Assembly: GCA_003244035.1 (NCBI GenBank)
Contig: QHBV01000179.1
Coordinates: 1 to 16,457, forward strand
Source of the DNA: Solirubrobacterales bacterium
Lineage (GTDB): Bacteria; Actinomycetota; Thermoleophilia; Solirubrobacterales; Solirubrobacteraceae
Reading direction: 5' to 3'
Length of the DNA stretch: 16,457 nt
The translations under genes and the position numbers were made by a program. This document shows, piece by piece, positions 7,010-14,571 of this stretch. Within the stretch, counting starts at the first letter, position 1, and each line of letters opens with the position of its first letter. Below the pieces are notes generated by a model that worked only from the letters and a program-made list of their open reading frames with translations, searched no databases and was not told where the DNA came from.

Positions 7010-9032
7010 GCCCGGCCACCACGGAATCCGCGGCGGTGCGCCGACCGACGCGGGTGAACGGCGCCAGCGCCGGATCGCCAAGCGGGTTGCGCGACGGCGC
7101 TGCGCCCGTGGCGCAGCTGGTGCTCACCGGATGCAACGTGCGCTGGCGCAGCCGGGCCAGCGCGACGGTGGAATAGGCACGCCGAAGCCGAACGCCGTAG
7201 GGACGGAGGTCAAGGAACCAGAGGTCCCGATCGGGGCTGACCAGCGGGGCGACCCGCAGGAGCGAGCGCAGCGACGAGAGCACGCTCCTCGCCTTGGCGG
7301 GCTCGAAACCCGCTGGATCGACCCAGAGGCCATCGAAGCCCGCGGCGGTGACCGAGGCAACAACCAGAGCCAGCGGCTGCCCTGCCAGCTGCGCCGACCA
7401 GTCGCCCGGGCGCCCCTTCATCGCGCCGTAGCTCCAGCGCAATGTCGAGGAATGCAGGTAGCCCCGCAGGAGCTCGTACTTGGTGGCGTAGGTAGCCACC
7501 TGATCGCTTGGGCGCGTCTGCGGATAACCCTCTGGGAATGGGACGTAGGGCAGTTGGAAGACGCCGGCGCCCGGCGGCAGCCGGGCTTCGATCTCAGCCA
7601 CGAAGCTCTGGTCGCTGTGCCACTGACGTGCGTTGGCCGCATAGGCCGGCACGAACGCGTCCGTCGTCTGGTCATAGACGCCGAACGCCAGCACCGCGGC
7701 CAGCACCCCGGCCGCGAGCGCCGGCCCGGCCCGCCGCCGGCGCAGCGGCGCGAGCAATCCATCCAGCAGCAGCGCCGCCGCGAGCAACGAGAAGAATGCG
7801 ATCACCACCGAGATCCGGTTCCAGGCGCGGATGTCGGGCGTGATGAAAACCTCGAACAGGCTGCCGAGCCCTCCGACGGTGCCGGCGGCCAGGGCGACAG
7901 CGACGCCGAGCCCGGCGTGAGGCAGCAGTCGCCGGGCACCGATCCATCCGGCGGCGCCGAGCAGAGCCGAGAGGCCGCAGACGCCAAGCCAGCCAAAGCC
8001 GATCGTGCCGATCGCGCCGAGGCTTGCGAAGCAGGACTCGCAGTAGCGAGGCGCGACCGTGCGGTCGTACCGTGCCGTTATCCGCCGCAGCGGCGCAATC
8101 CGATCTCCGGGCGCGGGCAGCACCAGCGTCAGCGGTGACAGGGCGAACGCCTCGTTGTTGCTCGCGTCGGCCTTGGCGGAGCGCTCGACCGCGGCGTTCG
8201 TCCCGTGCTCGAAGCGGTACACGATGCTCGGGGCCAGGTTGAACCCGAGCGTGGCCGAGATCAATGCGACGATCAGCACTCCCTCGCGGATGGTCCGCCT
8301 CCGGCGACGTGTGGCCGCGATTGCCGTCGCGCAGATCACCAGCACCAGGGCGAACGTCGCGTAGTAGATGTTGTCGGAGCCGATCACCAGGCACAGTCCG
8401 ACAGTTGCGAGCGACCGCTTCGATACCCAGGGGGCTCGGCTGAGATTCGGCTGAGGAGCTCGCCGCGCGAACAGCGCCGAGGAACCGAGCAACCTAAGGA
8501 ACAGATAGGCCGCCAGCGGCACCGCGTAGTAAGCCGACAGAAACAGATGCGACTCGCCGCGAAAGAAGTGATAGGTGAGCAGCGAGAAGAGGACCGAGAT
8601 CACCCCGGCCACCAGAGCGCTGACACCCAACGCGCGCAGCACGACGTGAGATCCCAAGCTGGCCAGCGAGAAGCTGAGCAGATAGAACAGGTTGACCACC
8701 AGGGCGGGGTTCGATGAGAACCGCGTCAGCCCCCGGAGAATCAGGAGGTTCAGGTTGTCGGCGCCCTGCGGAAGGTCGTAAAGGTGTTGGCCGAACGGAG
8801 CGCCGAGGCTTGGATTGGAGAGATAGGAGCCGTGCTCGACAATTCCCTTCACGAGCATCAGGTAGAACTTCGCGTCGTCGGCCGCGGTGTAGCGCAGCGG
8901 CACCCCGAGATCGGCATGCCAGAGCCGCAGCGCCCAGGCGACGCACACCAGGCTCACCCCCGCCACCAGCAGCCCTTCGACCGTCGGGGCGAGCGTCCTC
9001 GCGCGCCGGGACTTGGTCGCGGTCCCCGTCAC
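6984..9032 (-). CDS. Large multi-TM membrane protein, GT-C glycosyltransferase-like
   Basis: The 682-residue protein has an N-terminal TM (about 18-36), then a loop with paired aspartates (TAADDAKFYLM, Asp52-Asp53). Many hydrophobic helices follow to about residue 480. A more hydrophilic C-terminal third contains GVFQLPYVPFPEGYPQ and DRDLWFLDLRPYG. An acidic pair in the first external loop plus a helical body is the architecture of GT-C enzymes, which use polyprenyl-phosphate sugars outside the membrane. HFFRGESHLFLSAYY (155-169) may be another functional loop. I cannot place it in a numbered GT family; a YfhO-like or other polytopic protein is possible. The start overlaps the epimerase stop (ATGA, 9029-9032), so the two are translationally coupled. 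A long opposite-strand frame over this gene is a shadow. Confidence 0.75.
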   Translation of the reverse strand: MTGTATKSRRARTLAPTVEGLLVAGVSLVCVAWALRLWHADLGVPLRYTAADDAKFYLMLVKGIVEHGSYLSNPSLGAPFGQHLYDLPQGADNLNLLILRGLTRFSSNPALVVNLFYLLSFSLASLGSHVVLRALGVSALVAGVISVLFSLLTYHFFRGESHLFLSAYYAVPLAAYLFLRLLGSSALFARRAPQPNLSRAPWVSKRSLATVGLCLVIGSDNIYYATFALVLVICATAIAATRRRRRTIREGVLIVALISATLGFNLAPSIVYRFEHGTNAAVERSAKADASNNEAFALSPLTLVLPAPGDRIAPLRRITARYDRTVAPRYCESCFASLGAIGTIGFGWLGVCGLSALLGAAGWIGARRLLPHAGLGVAVALAAGTVGGLGSLFEVFITPDIRAWNRISVVIAFFSLLAAALLLDGLLAPLRRRRAGPALAAGVLAAVLAFGVYDQTTDAFVPAYAANARQWHSDQSFVAEIEARLPPGAGVFQLPYVPFPEGYPQTRPSDQVATYATKYELLRGYLHSSTLRWSYGAMKGRPGDWSAQLAGQPLALVVASVTAAGFDGLWVDPAGFEPAKARSVLSSLRSLLRVAPLVSPDRDLWFLDLRPYGVRLRRAYSTVALARLRQRTLHPVSTSCATGAAPSRNPLGDPALAPFTRVGRRTAADSVVAGLTGPPCPR

Positions 9033-10087
9033 GCTGCGCGCAGCGACCCCGCGGCGAATTCCGCCATCCCCGCCGTGAAGTCCTCGACGGCGCTAAAACC
9101 TAGTGCCTCCCGCGCGTGTTCGGCCGACGCGTACACGTGACGGACGTCGCCGAGGCGGAACTCGCCGGTGACGATCGGCTCCGGAGCCTCCGCTCCGGCC
9201 ACCGCGGTCAAGGTCTCGGCCATCTCACCGACACTGCGGGGATCCCCGCTGGCCACGTTGAAGGCTCCGGCCACAGGCTCCGAGCGGGTCAGCGCGATCA
9301 CGTTGGCCCGCGCCACGTCGCGCACGTGGACGAAGTCTCGCAGTTGACGCCCGTCCTCGAACACCCGTGGCGAGCGGCCGCCGGCCAGCGCGCTCGCGAA
9401 CCGGGCGGCGACGCCGGCGTACGGCGTGTCACGGGGCATCCGCGGGCCGTACACGTTGTGATAGCGAAGCGCTGTTACCGGAACGCCGGTCTCCCTCGCG
9501 TAAGCGAAGCACAGGTGCTCCTGATGGGTCTTGGTGGCGGCATAGACGTTTCGGGGTTCAAGCGGCGCGGATTCCTCCACGGCGAGAGGCTCGAGCGGGC
9601 CACGACACACACAGCAGCGGGGGTCAAACCGGCCCGCGGCCAGGTCGGCAAGCTCCCGAGGGCCCGGACGCACCGGTCCGTGCTCGACACAGCGATAGCC
9701 CCCTTCGCCGTAGACGACCATGCTGCTCGCAAGCACCAGCCGCCCGGCGAACCCCGTCGAGGCGAGCTCGCCCAGCAGTACCGCGGTGCCGAGGTCGTTG
9801 TGCCGCACGTAATCGCCGATGTCGAGCATGTTCTGGCCGAGCCCGACCATCGCCGCCTGATGGGTGACCGCAGCGACGCCGCGGAGAGCCCGCGCGACGG
9901 TGTGTCGATCGGTGAGCTCCCCCTCGATGAATTCGGCCTCGGGGTTCAGGTAATCCGGCCGCTGGCGGTGAGCGGCCGGGAGCAAGGCGTCGAGTACGCG
10001 AACGGCGTCGCCGCGCTGCACCAGCGCGTCGACGATATGTGAGCCGATGAATCCGGCGCCGCCGGTGACGAGGATCATCCTTCGCAC
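9029..10087 (-). CDS. NAD-dependent sugar epimerase/dehydratase, extended SDR (dTDP-L-rhamnose 4-epimerase-like)
   Basis: An extended short-chain dehydrogenase acting on a nucleotide sugar. It has the Rossmann NAD loop TGGAGFIGSH (8-17), the active-site serines LASSMVVYG (119-127), catalytic Tyr182 and Lys186 (VYAATK), and family blocks RYHNVYGPRMP and RDFVHVRDVARAN (250-262). Between the Ser and Tyr sites lies a Cys-rich insert, RFDPRCCVCRGPLEPL (153-168). A similar CPxCxGxL insert occurs, from memory, in dTDP-L-rhamnose 4-epimerase-type proteins, so that is the best guess. The GTG at 10087 gives MRRMILVTGG; the ATG at 10078 would have GAAGG touching it, too close for a normal ribosome site. 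It heads the minus-strand unit with the GT-C-like gene. Confidence 0.87.
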   Translation of the reverse strand: MRRMILVTGGAGFIGSHIVDALVQRGDAVRVLDALLPAAHRQRPDYLNPEAEFIEGELTDRHTVARALRGVAAVTHQAAMVGLGQNMLDIGDYVRHNDLGTAVLLGELASTGFAGRLVLASSMVVYGEGGYRCVEHGPVRPGPRELADLAAGRFDPRCCVCRGPLEPLAVEESAPLEPRNVYAATKTHQEHLCFAYARETGVPVTALRYHNVYGPRMPRDTPYAGVAARFASALAGGRSPRVFEDGRQLRDFVHVRDVARANVIALTRSEPVAGAFNVASGDPRSVGEMAETLTAVAGAEAPEPIVTGEFRLGDVRHVYASAEHAREALGFSAVEDFTAGMAEFAAGSLRAA

Positions 10088-10157
10088 GGTATGGCTCGGC
10101 CGTATCCGGGGGAAGACCCAATGGCCCGAATTTCTCCCGGTGTAAGGACTCGCTCCG

Positions 10158-10163
10158 TAGCCT
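10158..10163 (+). promoter_or_regulatory. Possible -10 box (TAGCCT) for a leaderless GT2 transcript
   Basis: TAGCCT fits the TANNNT pattern common in actinobacteria. It ends seven bases before the GTG at 10171, the spacing expected when transcription starts at the start codon itself. No Shine-Dalgarno sequence precedes that GTG, which supports a leaderless start. No convincing -35 element is seen. Confidence 0.3.
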
Positions 10164-10170
10164 GCGGCGT

Positions 10171-10815
10171 GTGATCGAAGTGATCCTCCCGGTGCTCGAT
10201 GAGGTCCAGGCCATTCCCGGGGTGCTCGCGGCGATGCCTGACGGGTTCACGCCGTTGGTTGTCGACAACGGCTCCGTCGACGGCTCCGGCGCGCTGGCCC
10301 GCCGCCTCGGCGCGAAGGTCGTCGACCAGGCCCAGCGAGGCTTCGGCGCGGCATGTTTTGCGGGGCTGCAGGCCGCCGGCTCTGAGGTCGTGTGCTTCAT
10401 GGATTGCGACGGGTCGCTTGACCCGCAGGAGCTGCCCCGGGTCACCGGCCCGGTCGTGCGTGGCGAGGCCAAGCTGTGCCTCGGCGCCCGCTCGGCAGCG
10501 CCGGGCGCGTGGCCGTGGCACGCGCGGGCCGCCAACCGATGTGTGGCGTTCGAGCTGCGCCGCCGCTGCGGCGTGCAGCTGACCGACCTTGGTCCGATGC
10601 GAGCCGCCCGCCGTGAGGCTCTGCTGGAGCTGGAACTGCGCGACCGCGGCTTCGGCTGGCCGCTGGAGATGGTGCTGAGCGCCGCAGCGCGGAGCTGGAG
10701 CGTGACCGAGGTGCCGGTCAGCTATCGAGTTCGAGACGGTGGTCGTTCCAAGGTCTCCGGCAGCATGACGGGCACCTGGCGGGCGGTGCGCGACATGAGC
10801 ACCCTGCTGGCGTGA
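10171..10815 (+). CDS. Family 2 glycosyltransferase, polyprenyl-phosphate sugar synthase-like
   Basis: A 214-residue GT-A enzyme that probably transfers a sugar from a nucleotide donor to a polyprenyl phosphate on the cytoplasmic face. It opens with EVILPVLDEVQAI (3-15), then VVDNGSVDGSG (30-40), QRGFGAA (55-61) and the metal-binding MDCDGSLDP (77-85, Asp78/Asp80). The C-terminal YRVRDGGRSKVSG (185-197) matches the short DPM1/GtrB-type subgroup. It lacks C-terminal TM helices, so it is soluble or peripheral. Its TGA overlaps the GTG of the downstream mannosyltransferase-like gene (10812-10815). That suggests donor synthesis is coupled to donor use. The sugar cannot be read from the sequence. 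Confidence 0.87.
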   Translation: MIEVILPVLDEVQAIPGVLAAMPDGFTPLVVDNGSVDGSGALARRLGAKVVDQAQRGFGAACFAGLQAAGSEVVCFMDCDGSLDPQELPRVTGPVVRGEAKLCLGARSAAPGAWPWHARAANRCVAFELRRRCGVQLTDLGPMRAARREALLELELRDRGFGWPLEMVLSAAARSWSVTEVPVSYRVRDGGRSKVSGSMTGTWRAVRDMSTLLA

Positions 10816-12185
10816 GCGTCGGCGGCTGGGCATCCTCGCTGCCCCTGAGGCGGCCCACCGACCGTGCCCGGCATGATCGCGCCCGCGGCGCGGCGCTGAT
10901 CCAGATCGCCGGTGCCTCCGCGCTGATCGCCGCGGTCGGAGGATCGCTGTGGTTGTCGGCCAGCGCCGCCAGCGGCAACTATCTACTGGAACTGCCGACC
11001 ACGATCGCGCGTCCGAGCTGGATCCAAGGACCGCTGCATGGCCTCGGCATGCTGCTCGGATCCTCTGGGCCGTCCTCGACGAGCGCGGCGCTGCTCGTCC
11101 TGCTCGCGGCCTATCTCGGCGCACTGGCGTGCGCGGATTCGATCTCGCCGCGGCTTGCCATCACGGCGGTCGGGTTGGCCAACCTCGCGTTCACGCTGGG
11201 CCCATCGATCGTCTCGAGCGACGCCTTCGGCTACATGGCCTACGCGCGCGACGCCTCGCACGGGCTGAATCCGTACCTATCAGCGCCCAGCGCGCTAGTC
11301 CACGACGGAGTTCTCCAGTTCGTCTACTGGAAACACCAGACCAGTCCTTACGGGCCGCTGTTCACCGCGCTGAGCGTCCCGCTCGGACTACTGCCGGCCG
11401 CGGTGGCGTTCTGGGCCTATAAGGCAGCGGCGGGCATTGCCGCAGTATTGCTCGCTCTGCTGGCCGCCAACCTCTGCCGACGGCGCGGGGACAGCATGAC
11501 TCGAGGGGCAATCTTCGTTGGGTTGAACCCGGTGCTATTGGTCTACGCCGTGAGCGGGGCGCACAATGACCTACTGGCCGCGCTGCTTGTGATGGGCGCG
11601 GTCGCCCTCATGCTGCGTGGCCGCGACGAACTCGGAGCTGGGGTCGTGGTGGCCGCGGCCGCCGTCAAGCTGACGCTCGGACTGGCGCTTCCGTTCGTAC
11701 TTATCGGAGCGCAGCGTCGCGGCGCGGCGCTGGTGGGCGCCGGCGTAGCTCTGATCGCCTTCGGCGTCCCCACGTTGGTGCTGGCAGGCCCTCATGTTTT
11801 CGACCAACTGCAGCGGATCGTCAGTGACCCCCATTTTGACATCGCCTTCAGCGGGCCTGACCGGCTCGCCACGGCCCTCGCCACACACATCGACGGACCT
11901 GTGCGAACCCTCTGCAGCGCTTTCGCCGCAGTCATGGCGCTGGCGATGATGCTCTGCGCGCGCCGCGGAGCCGACGTGATCGCCGCGGCTGGCTGGGCCT
12001 TCCTGGCCCTGATCGCCTCGATCGCCTCGCTGGCGCCCTGGTATCTGGTCTGGTTGCTGCCGCTGGCCGCGATCGGGCGCAGCCGTGCTCTATGGGTCGG
12101 CGCGATCCTGGCCACGTTGTACCTCGTTGCCGTCCATCTGCCGGCGCTGGGGGGGGAACCGTGGCTGTCGGGACCCGTTGGATGA
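10812..12185 (+). CDS. Polyprenol-phosphomannose-dependent mannosyltransferase-like GT-C protein (MptA/MptB/GT87-like)
   Basis: A 457-residue integral membrane protein with roughly a dozen hydrophobic helices. The key external loop reads SSDAFGYMAYARDASHGLNP (135-154), with Asp137 in the place of the catalytic acidic residue. HQTSPYGPLF (175-184) and NPVLLVYAVSGAHNDLLAAL follow, both typical of mycobacterial and corynebacterial MptA/MptB-type alpha-mannosyltransferases and GT87 relatives. Such enzymes take a mannosyl (or other glycosyl) residue from a polyprenyl phosphate on the outer face of the membrane and extend a lipoglycan or wall polysaccharide. The GTG start overlaps the GT2 stop by four bases. 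Exact acceptor and sugar are unknown. It is the last gene of its two-gene unit; no recognisable terminator follows directly. Confidence 0.82.
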   Translation: MSVGGWASSLPLRRPTDRARHDRARGAALIQIAGASALIAAVGGSLWLSASAASGNYLLELPTTIARPSWIQGPLHGLGMLLGSSGPSSTSAALLVLLAAYLGALACADSISPRLAITAVGLANLAFTLGPSIVSSDAFGYMAYARDASHGLNPYLSAPSALVHDGVLQFVYWKHQTSPYGPLFTALSVPLGLLPAAVAFWAYKAAAGIAAVLLALLAANLCRRRGDSMTRGAIFVGLNPVLLVYAVSGAHNDLLAALLVMGAVALMLRGRDELGAGVVVAAAAVKLTLGLALPFVLIGAQRRGAALVGAGVALIAFGVPTLVLAGPHVFDQLQRIVSDPHFDIAFSGPDRLATALATHIDGPVRTLCSAFAAVMALAMMLCARRGADVIAAAGWAFLALIASIASLAPWYLVWLLPLAAIGRSRALWVGAILATLYLVAVHLPALGGEPWLSGPVG

Positions 12186-12595
12186 TCAACCGCACGAGCC
12201 CACGCACCGAAAATGGGTTTGGACTAGCCATGATGGGCAGCGCTGTGTGTGGGCCTCCAGACAAATCCTGGCGACGAGCCGCGGGGGTGAATCTCCAAAT
12301 GAGAACGGCGGCGTCGGCCTGAGCAGGTCCATTACAGCCGCGTGCTCGCGCTGCCGACACTTGGGTACGCCGCGCTTTCGACCCTGCTCTCCGCGCACCA
12401 GCCCGATCGGTTGCGGCCGAGGCTCGAGTTGGGCGAGGACGATGAGCTCGCGCGTCGCAGCAGCGTTCAGTGTCTCGCCGGTGCAGACGGCGTGTCCGTA
12501 AGCGCGTTTTCGAGCAGTTGCACCTCGTCACCGATCTCCGACGCCCGCTGCGGCGAACGCTCCCACCCGCGAAAGTCCCGTCGCTGTGTGTTCGT

Positions 12596-12616
12596 GCCGG
12601 GCCGACTCAGCCCGGC
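12596..12616. terminator. GC-rich perfect stem-loop, possible terminator
   Basis: GCCGGGC and GCCCGGC pair perfectly around the seven-base loop CGACTCA. No T-run follows, so factor-independent termination is doubtful, although GC-rich actinobacteria often use such hairpins. It lies about 410 bases after the mannosyltransferase-like gene and 165 bases before the response regulator. Confidence 0.25.
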
Positions 12617-12748
12617 TCGGTGCGGACGCAGCACGGCCTGTCGCGATGGGGCGGATCTAGGCCGGCGGAGTCTGGTGGGTCACGATCTCGGCCGGGGAAT
12701 CACTGCCCCAGGGTAGCCGGCGTCTGAACAACCGGTGAATTTGGGGTC

Positions 12749-12770
12749 GGCGCGGGTTTCAGGCGCGGGT
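12749..12770. promoter_or_regulatory. Direct repeat GGCGCGGGT upstream of the response regulator
   Basis: The nine-base word occurs at 12749-12757 and 12762-12770, 13 bases apart, ending 11 bases before the first ATG of the response regulator. Direct repeats are the usual binding layout for OmpR/PhoB-type regulators, so autoregulation is possible. Low-complexity GC-rich sequence could give it by chance. Confidence 0.28.
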
Positions 12771-12781
12771 CCAGTGCGACA

Positions 12782-13489
12782 ATGGTGATCATGGATGCAC
12801 ATAGCCGGGGGTCGGTGCTGGTCGTTGACGACGAGCCGACGATCGTCGAAGTGGTGGCGCGGTACCTGGAGAGATCCGGGTATCGCACGCACATTGCTAA
12901 CGATGGGCCGCAAGCCATCGCGTCCGCCGCCCGGCATCGTCCAGACCTGGTCGTGCTCGATCTGATGCTTCCCGGACTCGACGGGCTCGAGGTGTTGCGC
13001 AGGCTCCGTGACCAGGACCGCGACCACATCGCTGTGATCCTGCTGACGGCCAAGGGCGAGGAGTCCGACCGCGTGATCGGCCTCCGGCTAGGTGCCGATG
13101 ACTACGTTGTGAAACCGTTCTCGCCCGCGGAGCTTGTCGCGCGGGTCGACGCCGTGCTGCGCCGGATCGACACCTCGCCCGAGCGCGAGGCACCGCTCGA
13201 GCTCGCCACCATGACCATCGACCCGGGCGCGCGCCGGCTGTTTGTCAACGGCAGCGAAGTGCCGCTGACTCAGCGGGAGTTCGAGCTGCTGCTGTTCCTG
13301 GCCCGCAATCCGGGCCGCGCCTTCTCACGCAATCAGCTGATGGACGCGGTCTGGCAGTACGCCTTCTATTCCGATACCTCGACCGTCACCGTGCACATTC
13401 GGCGGCTGCGGGCGAAGCTCGAAGCCGATCCCTCGCGTCCGGCCCACATTCAGACTGTTTGGGGCATGGGCTACCGCTTCCAGCCATGA
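12782..13489 (+). CDS. OmpR/PhoB-family response regulator
   Basis: A 235-residue two-domain transcription regulator. The receiver domain has the acidic pair Asp16-Asp17 (VVDDEP), phospho-acceptor Asp60 (LVVLDLMLPGLDG), Thr89 (LLTAKG) and Lys111 (VVKPFSP). The winged-helix DNA-binding domain (about 137-235) shows LTQREFELLLFLARNPGRAF, RNQLMDAVW, VTVHIRRLRAKLE and the terminal VWGMGYRF. Starts are ATG at 12782 or ATG at 12791. No ribosome site is seen, and GACAAT at 12778-12783 is seven bases before the second ATG, so a leaderless start there is possible. The stop overlaps the ATG of the sensor kinase, giving a coupled two-component pair. Targets are not known; the molybdoenzyme control region is a candidate. 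Confidence 0.93.
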   Translation: MVIMDAHSRGSVLVVDDEPTIVEVVARYLERSGYRTHIANDGPQAIASAARHRPDLVVLDLMLPGLDGLEVLRRLRDQDRDHIAVILLTAKGEESDRVIGLRLGADDYVVKPFSPAELVARVDAVLRRIDTSPEREAPLELATMTIDPGARRLFVNGSEVPLTQREFELLLFLARNPGRAFSRNQLMDAVWQYAFYSDTSTVTVHIRRLRAKLEADPSRPAHIQTVWGMGYRFQP

Positions 13490-14571
13490 CCGTCCGCTCT
13501 CAGGTCGCGGTGCTCTCCGGTCGGCTCCGCGCCGCGCTCGGCTCGCTTTCGCATCAGTTCGCGCTCACCATCGCGATCGTCGTCGCGCCCGTGCTGGTCG
13601 CACTGGTTGTCGTCGGGCTGCTGATGGTCGTCTCCGGGCACGCCGCCGTGCTGGTGGCTGCGATCGTGGTCATCGCAGGTGTGCTGGCGGTGGCGGCAGC
13701 GAGACTCCTCGCCGGAGGCATCCTCCGAGACGTCCAGGCGATCCGGGATGGGTTGGCCGCCGTCGGACGCGGGCAACGTGACGTCGAAATCGAGACCGCT
13801 GCCGACGACGAGCTGGCCGAGCTGGCTCGCGCCGCCAACGTGATGATCGCCCAGCTGCGCGCCGAGCAGACGGCGAGTGACCGGTCCGATTCGGCGCGAC
13901 GCAGCCTCGTCGTCGCGGTCTCGCACGATCTGCGCACGCCGATCACGTCGCTGTGCCTGCTCGCCGAAGCCGTCGAGGACGAGATCGTCGACGGGGAGAT
14001 GCGCCGCAGTTATCTCAAGCGGATGCGCACGCATATCCACGCGCTCAGCGCCCTGATTGATGATCTGTTCGAGCTGTCGAGACTGGAGGCCGGTGACATC
14101 CATTGGTCGCTCGAGCAGGTGCAGCTTGATGTGCTGGTCGGTGAGACGGTCGACGCGATGCGCGTCCAGGCCGAGGCCAAGGGCGTCTCGGTTAGCGCCC
14201 AGATACCGGCGATAGCGGGCGTCGCGCGCGCCAACCCGGAGAAGCTCCAGCGGGTTCTGTTCAACCTGATCCAGAACGCCATCCGGCATACCCCGGCCGA
14301 CGGCAGCGTTGTCGTGCGCGCTGAACCGGTGGCCAACCGCATCGAGATCGAGGTCGCTGACAGCGGCGACGGCATCGCCGCCGAGGAACGCGAGCGTGTG
14401 TTCTCCGCCTTCTACCGCGGGGGCGCCGGCGCCGCCCGCACCGAGGCGGGCGCCGGGCTAGGGCTAGCCGTGTCCCGCGCCATCATCGAGGCCCACGGCG
14501 GGCGGATCTGGCTGGCCGACGCCGCCGCCGGGACGTGCGTCCGCTTCAGCCTGCCTGCAGCACCGGTCTGA
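13486..14571 (+). CDS. HAMP-domain sensor histidine kinase with very short external loop
   Basis: The 361-residue kinase is paired with the response regulator through an ATGA overlap; I therefore take ATG 13486 rather than an earlier in-frame start at 13459. Two TM helices (about 25-49 and 53-77) are joined by only a few residues (SGHA), so there is almost no extracytoplasmic sensor. A HAMP-like linker (about 78-130) precedes the H-box VAVSHDLRTPITSL (143-156, phospho-accepting His147). The N-box is NLIQNAIRHTP (260-270, Asn264). ATP-lid motifs are VADSGDGI (290-297) and GAGLGLAVS (322-330). The layout is that of an intramembrane-sensing kinase. Its 3' end overlaps the convergent integrase remnant by 26 bases. 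Confidence 0.92.
   Translation: MTVRSQVAVLSGRLRAALGSLSHQFALTIAIVVAPVLVALVVVGLLMVVSGHAAVLVAAIVVIAGVLAVAAARLLAGGILRDVQAIRDGLAAVGRGQRDVEIETAADDELAELARAANVMIAQLRAEQTASDRSDSARRSLVVAVSHDLRTPITSLCLLAEAVEDEIVDGEMRRSYLKRMRTHIHALSALIDDLFELSRLEAGDIHWSLEQVQLDVLVGETVDAMRVQAEAKGVSVSAQIPAIAGVARANPEKLQRVLFNLIQNAIRHTPADGSVVVRAEPVANRIEIEVADSGDGIAAEERERVFSAFYRGGAGAARTEAGAGLGLAVSRAIIEAHGGRIWLADAAAGTCVRFSLPAAPV

Larger units (their letters stand above)
12186..12781. other. About 600-base intergenic region without a recognised gene
   Basis: No tRNA, rRNA, known riboswitch or protein family is recognised on either strand. One frame from about 12312 to 12500 (plus strand; PEQVHYSRVLALPTLGYAAL and onward, with LGEDDELARRSS later) has high GC at third positions and a protein-like composition. 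It then degenerates into Ser/Arg/Cys-rich sequence to 12716. This may be the remnant of a decayed gene or chance. The region also holds the stem-loop at 12596 and the repeat at 12749. Confidence 0.5.

Noticed and set aside
5966..7081. 371-residue minus-strand frame across the molybdoenzyme and companion
   Set aside because: No motifs and compositionally biased; a GC-rich shadow.
6879..8138. 419-residue plus-strand frame opposite the GT-C-like gene
   Set aside because: Arg/Gln/Gly-rich with no recognisable motif; it is the antisense shadow of a strongly membrane-protein-like gene and overlaps the 3' end of the small membrane gene.
12342..12716. 124-residue plus-strand gene in the intergenic gap
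   Set aside because: The first 50-60 residues look protein-like, but the rest is Ser/Arg/Cys-rich and no family or ribosome site is seen; kept only as a possible remnant.
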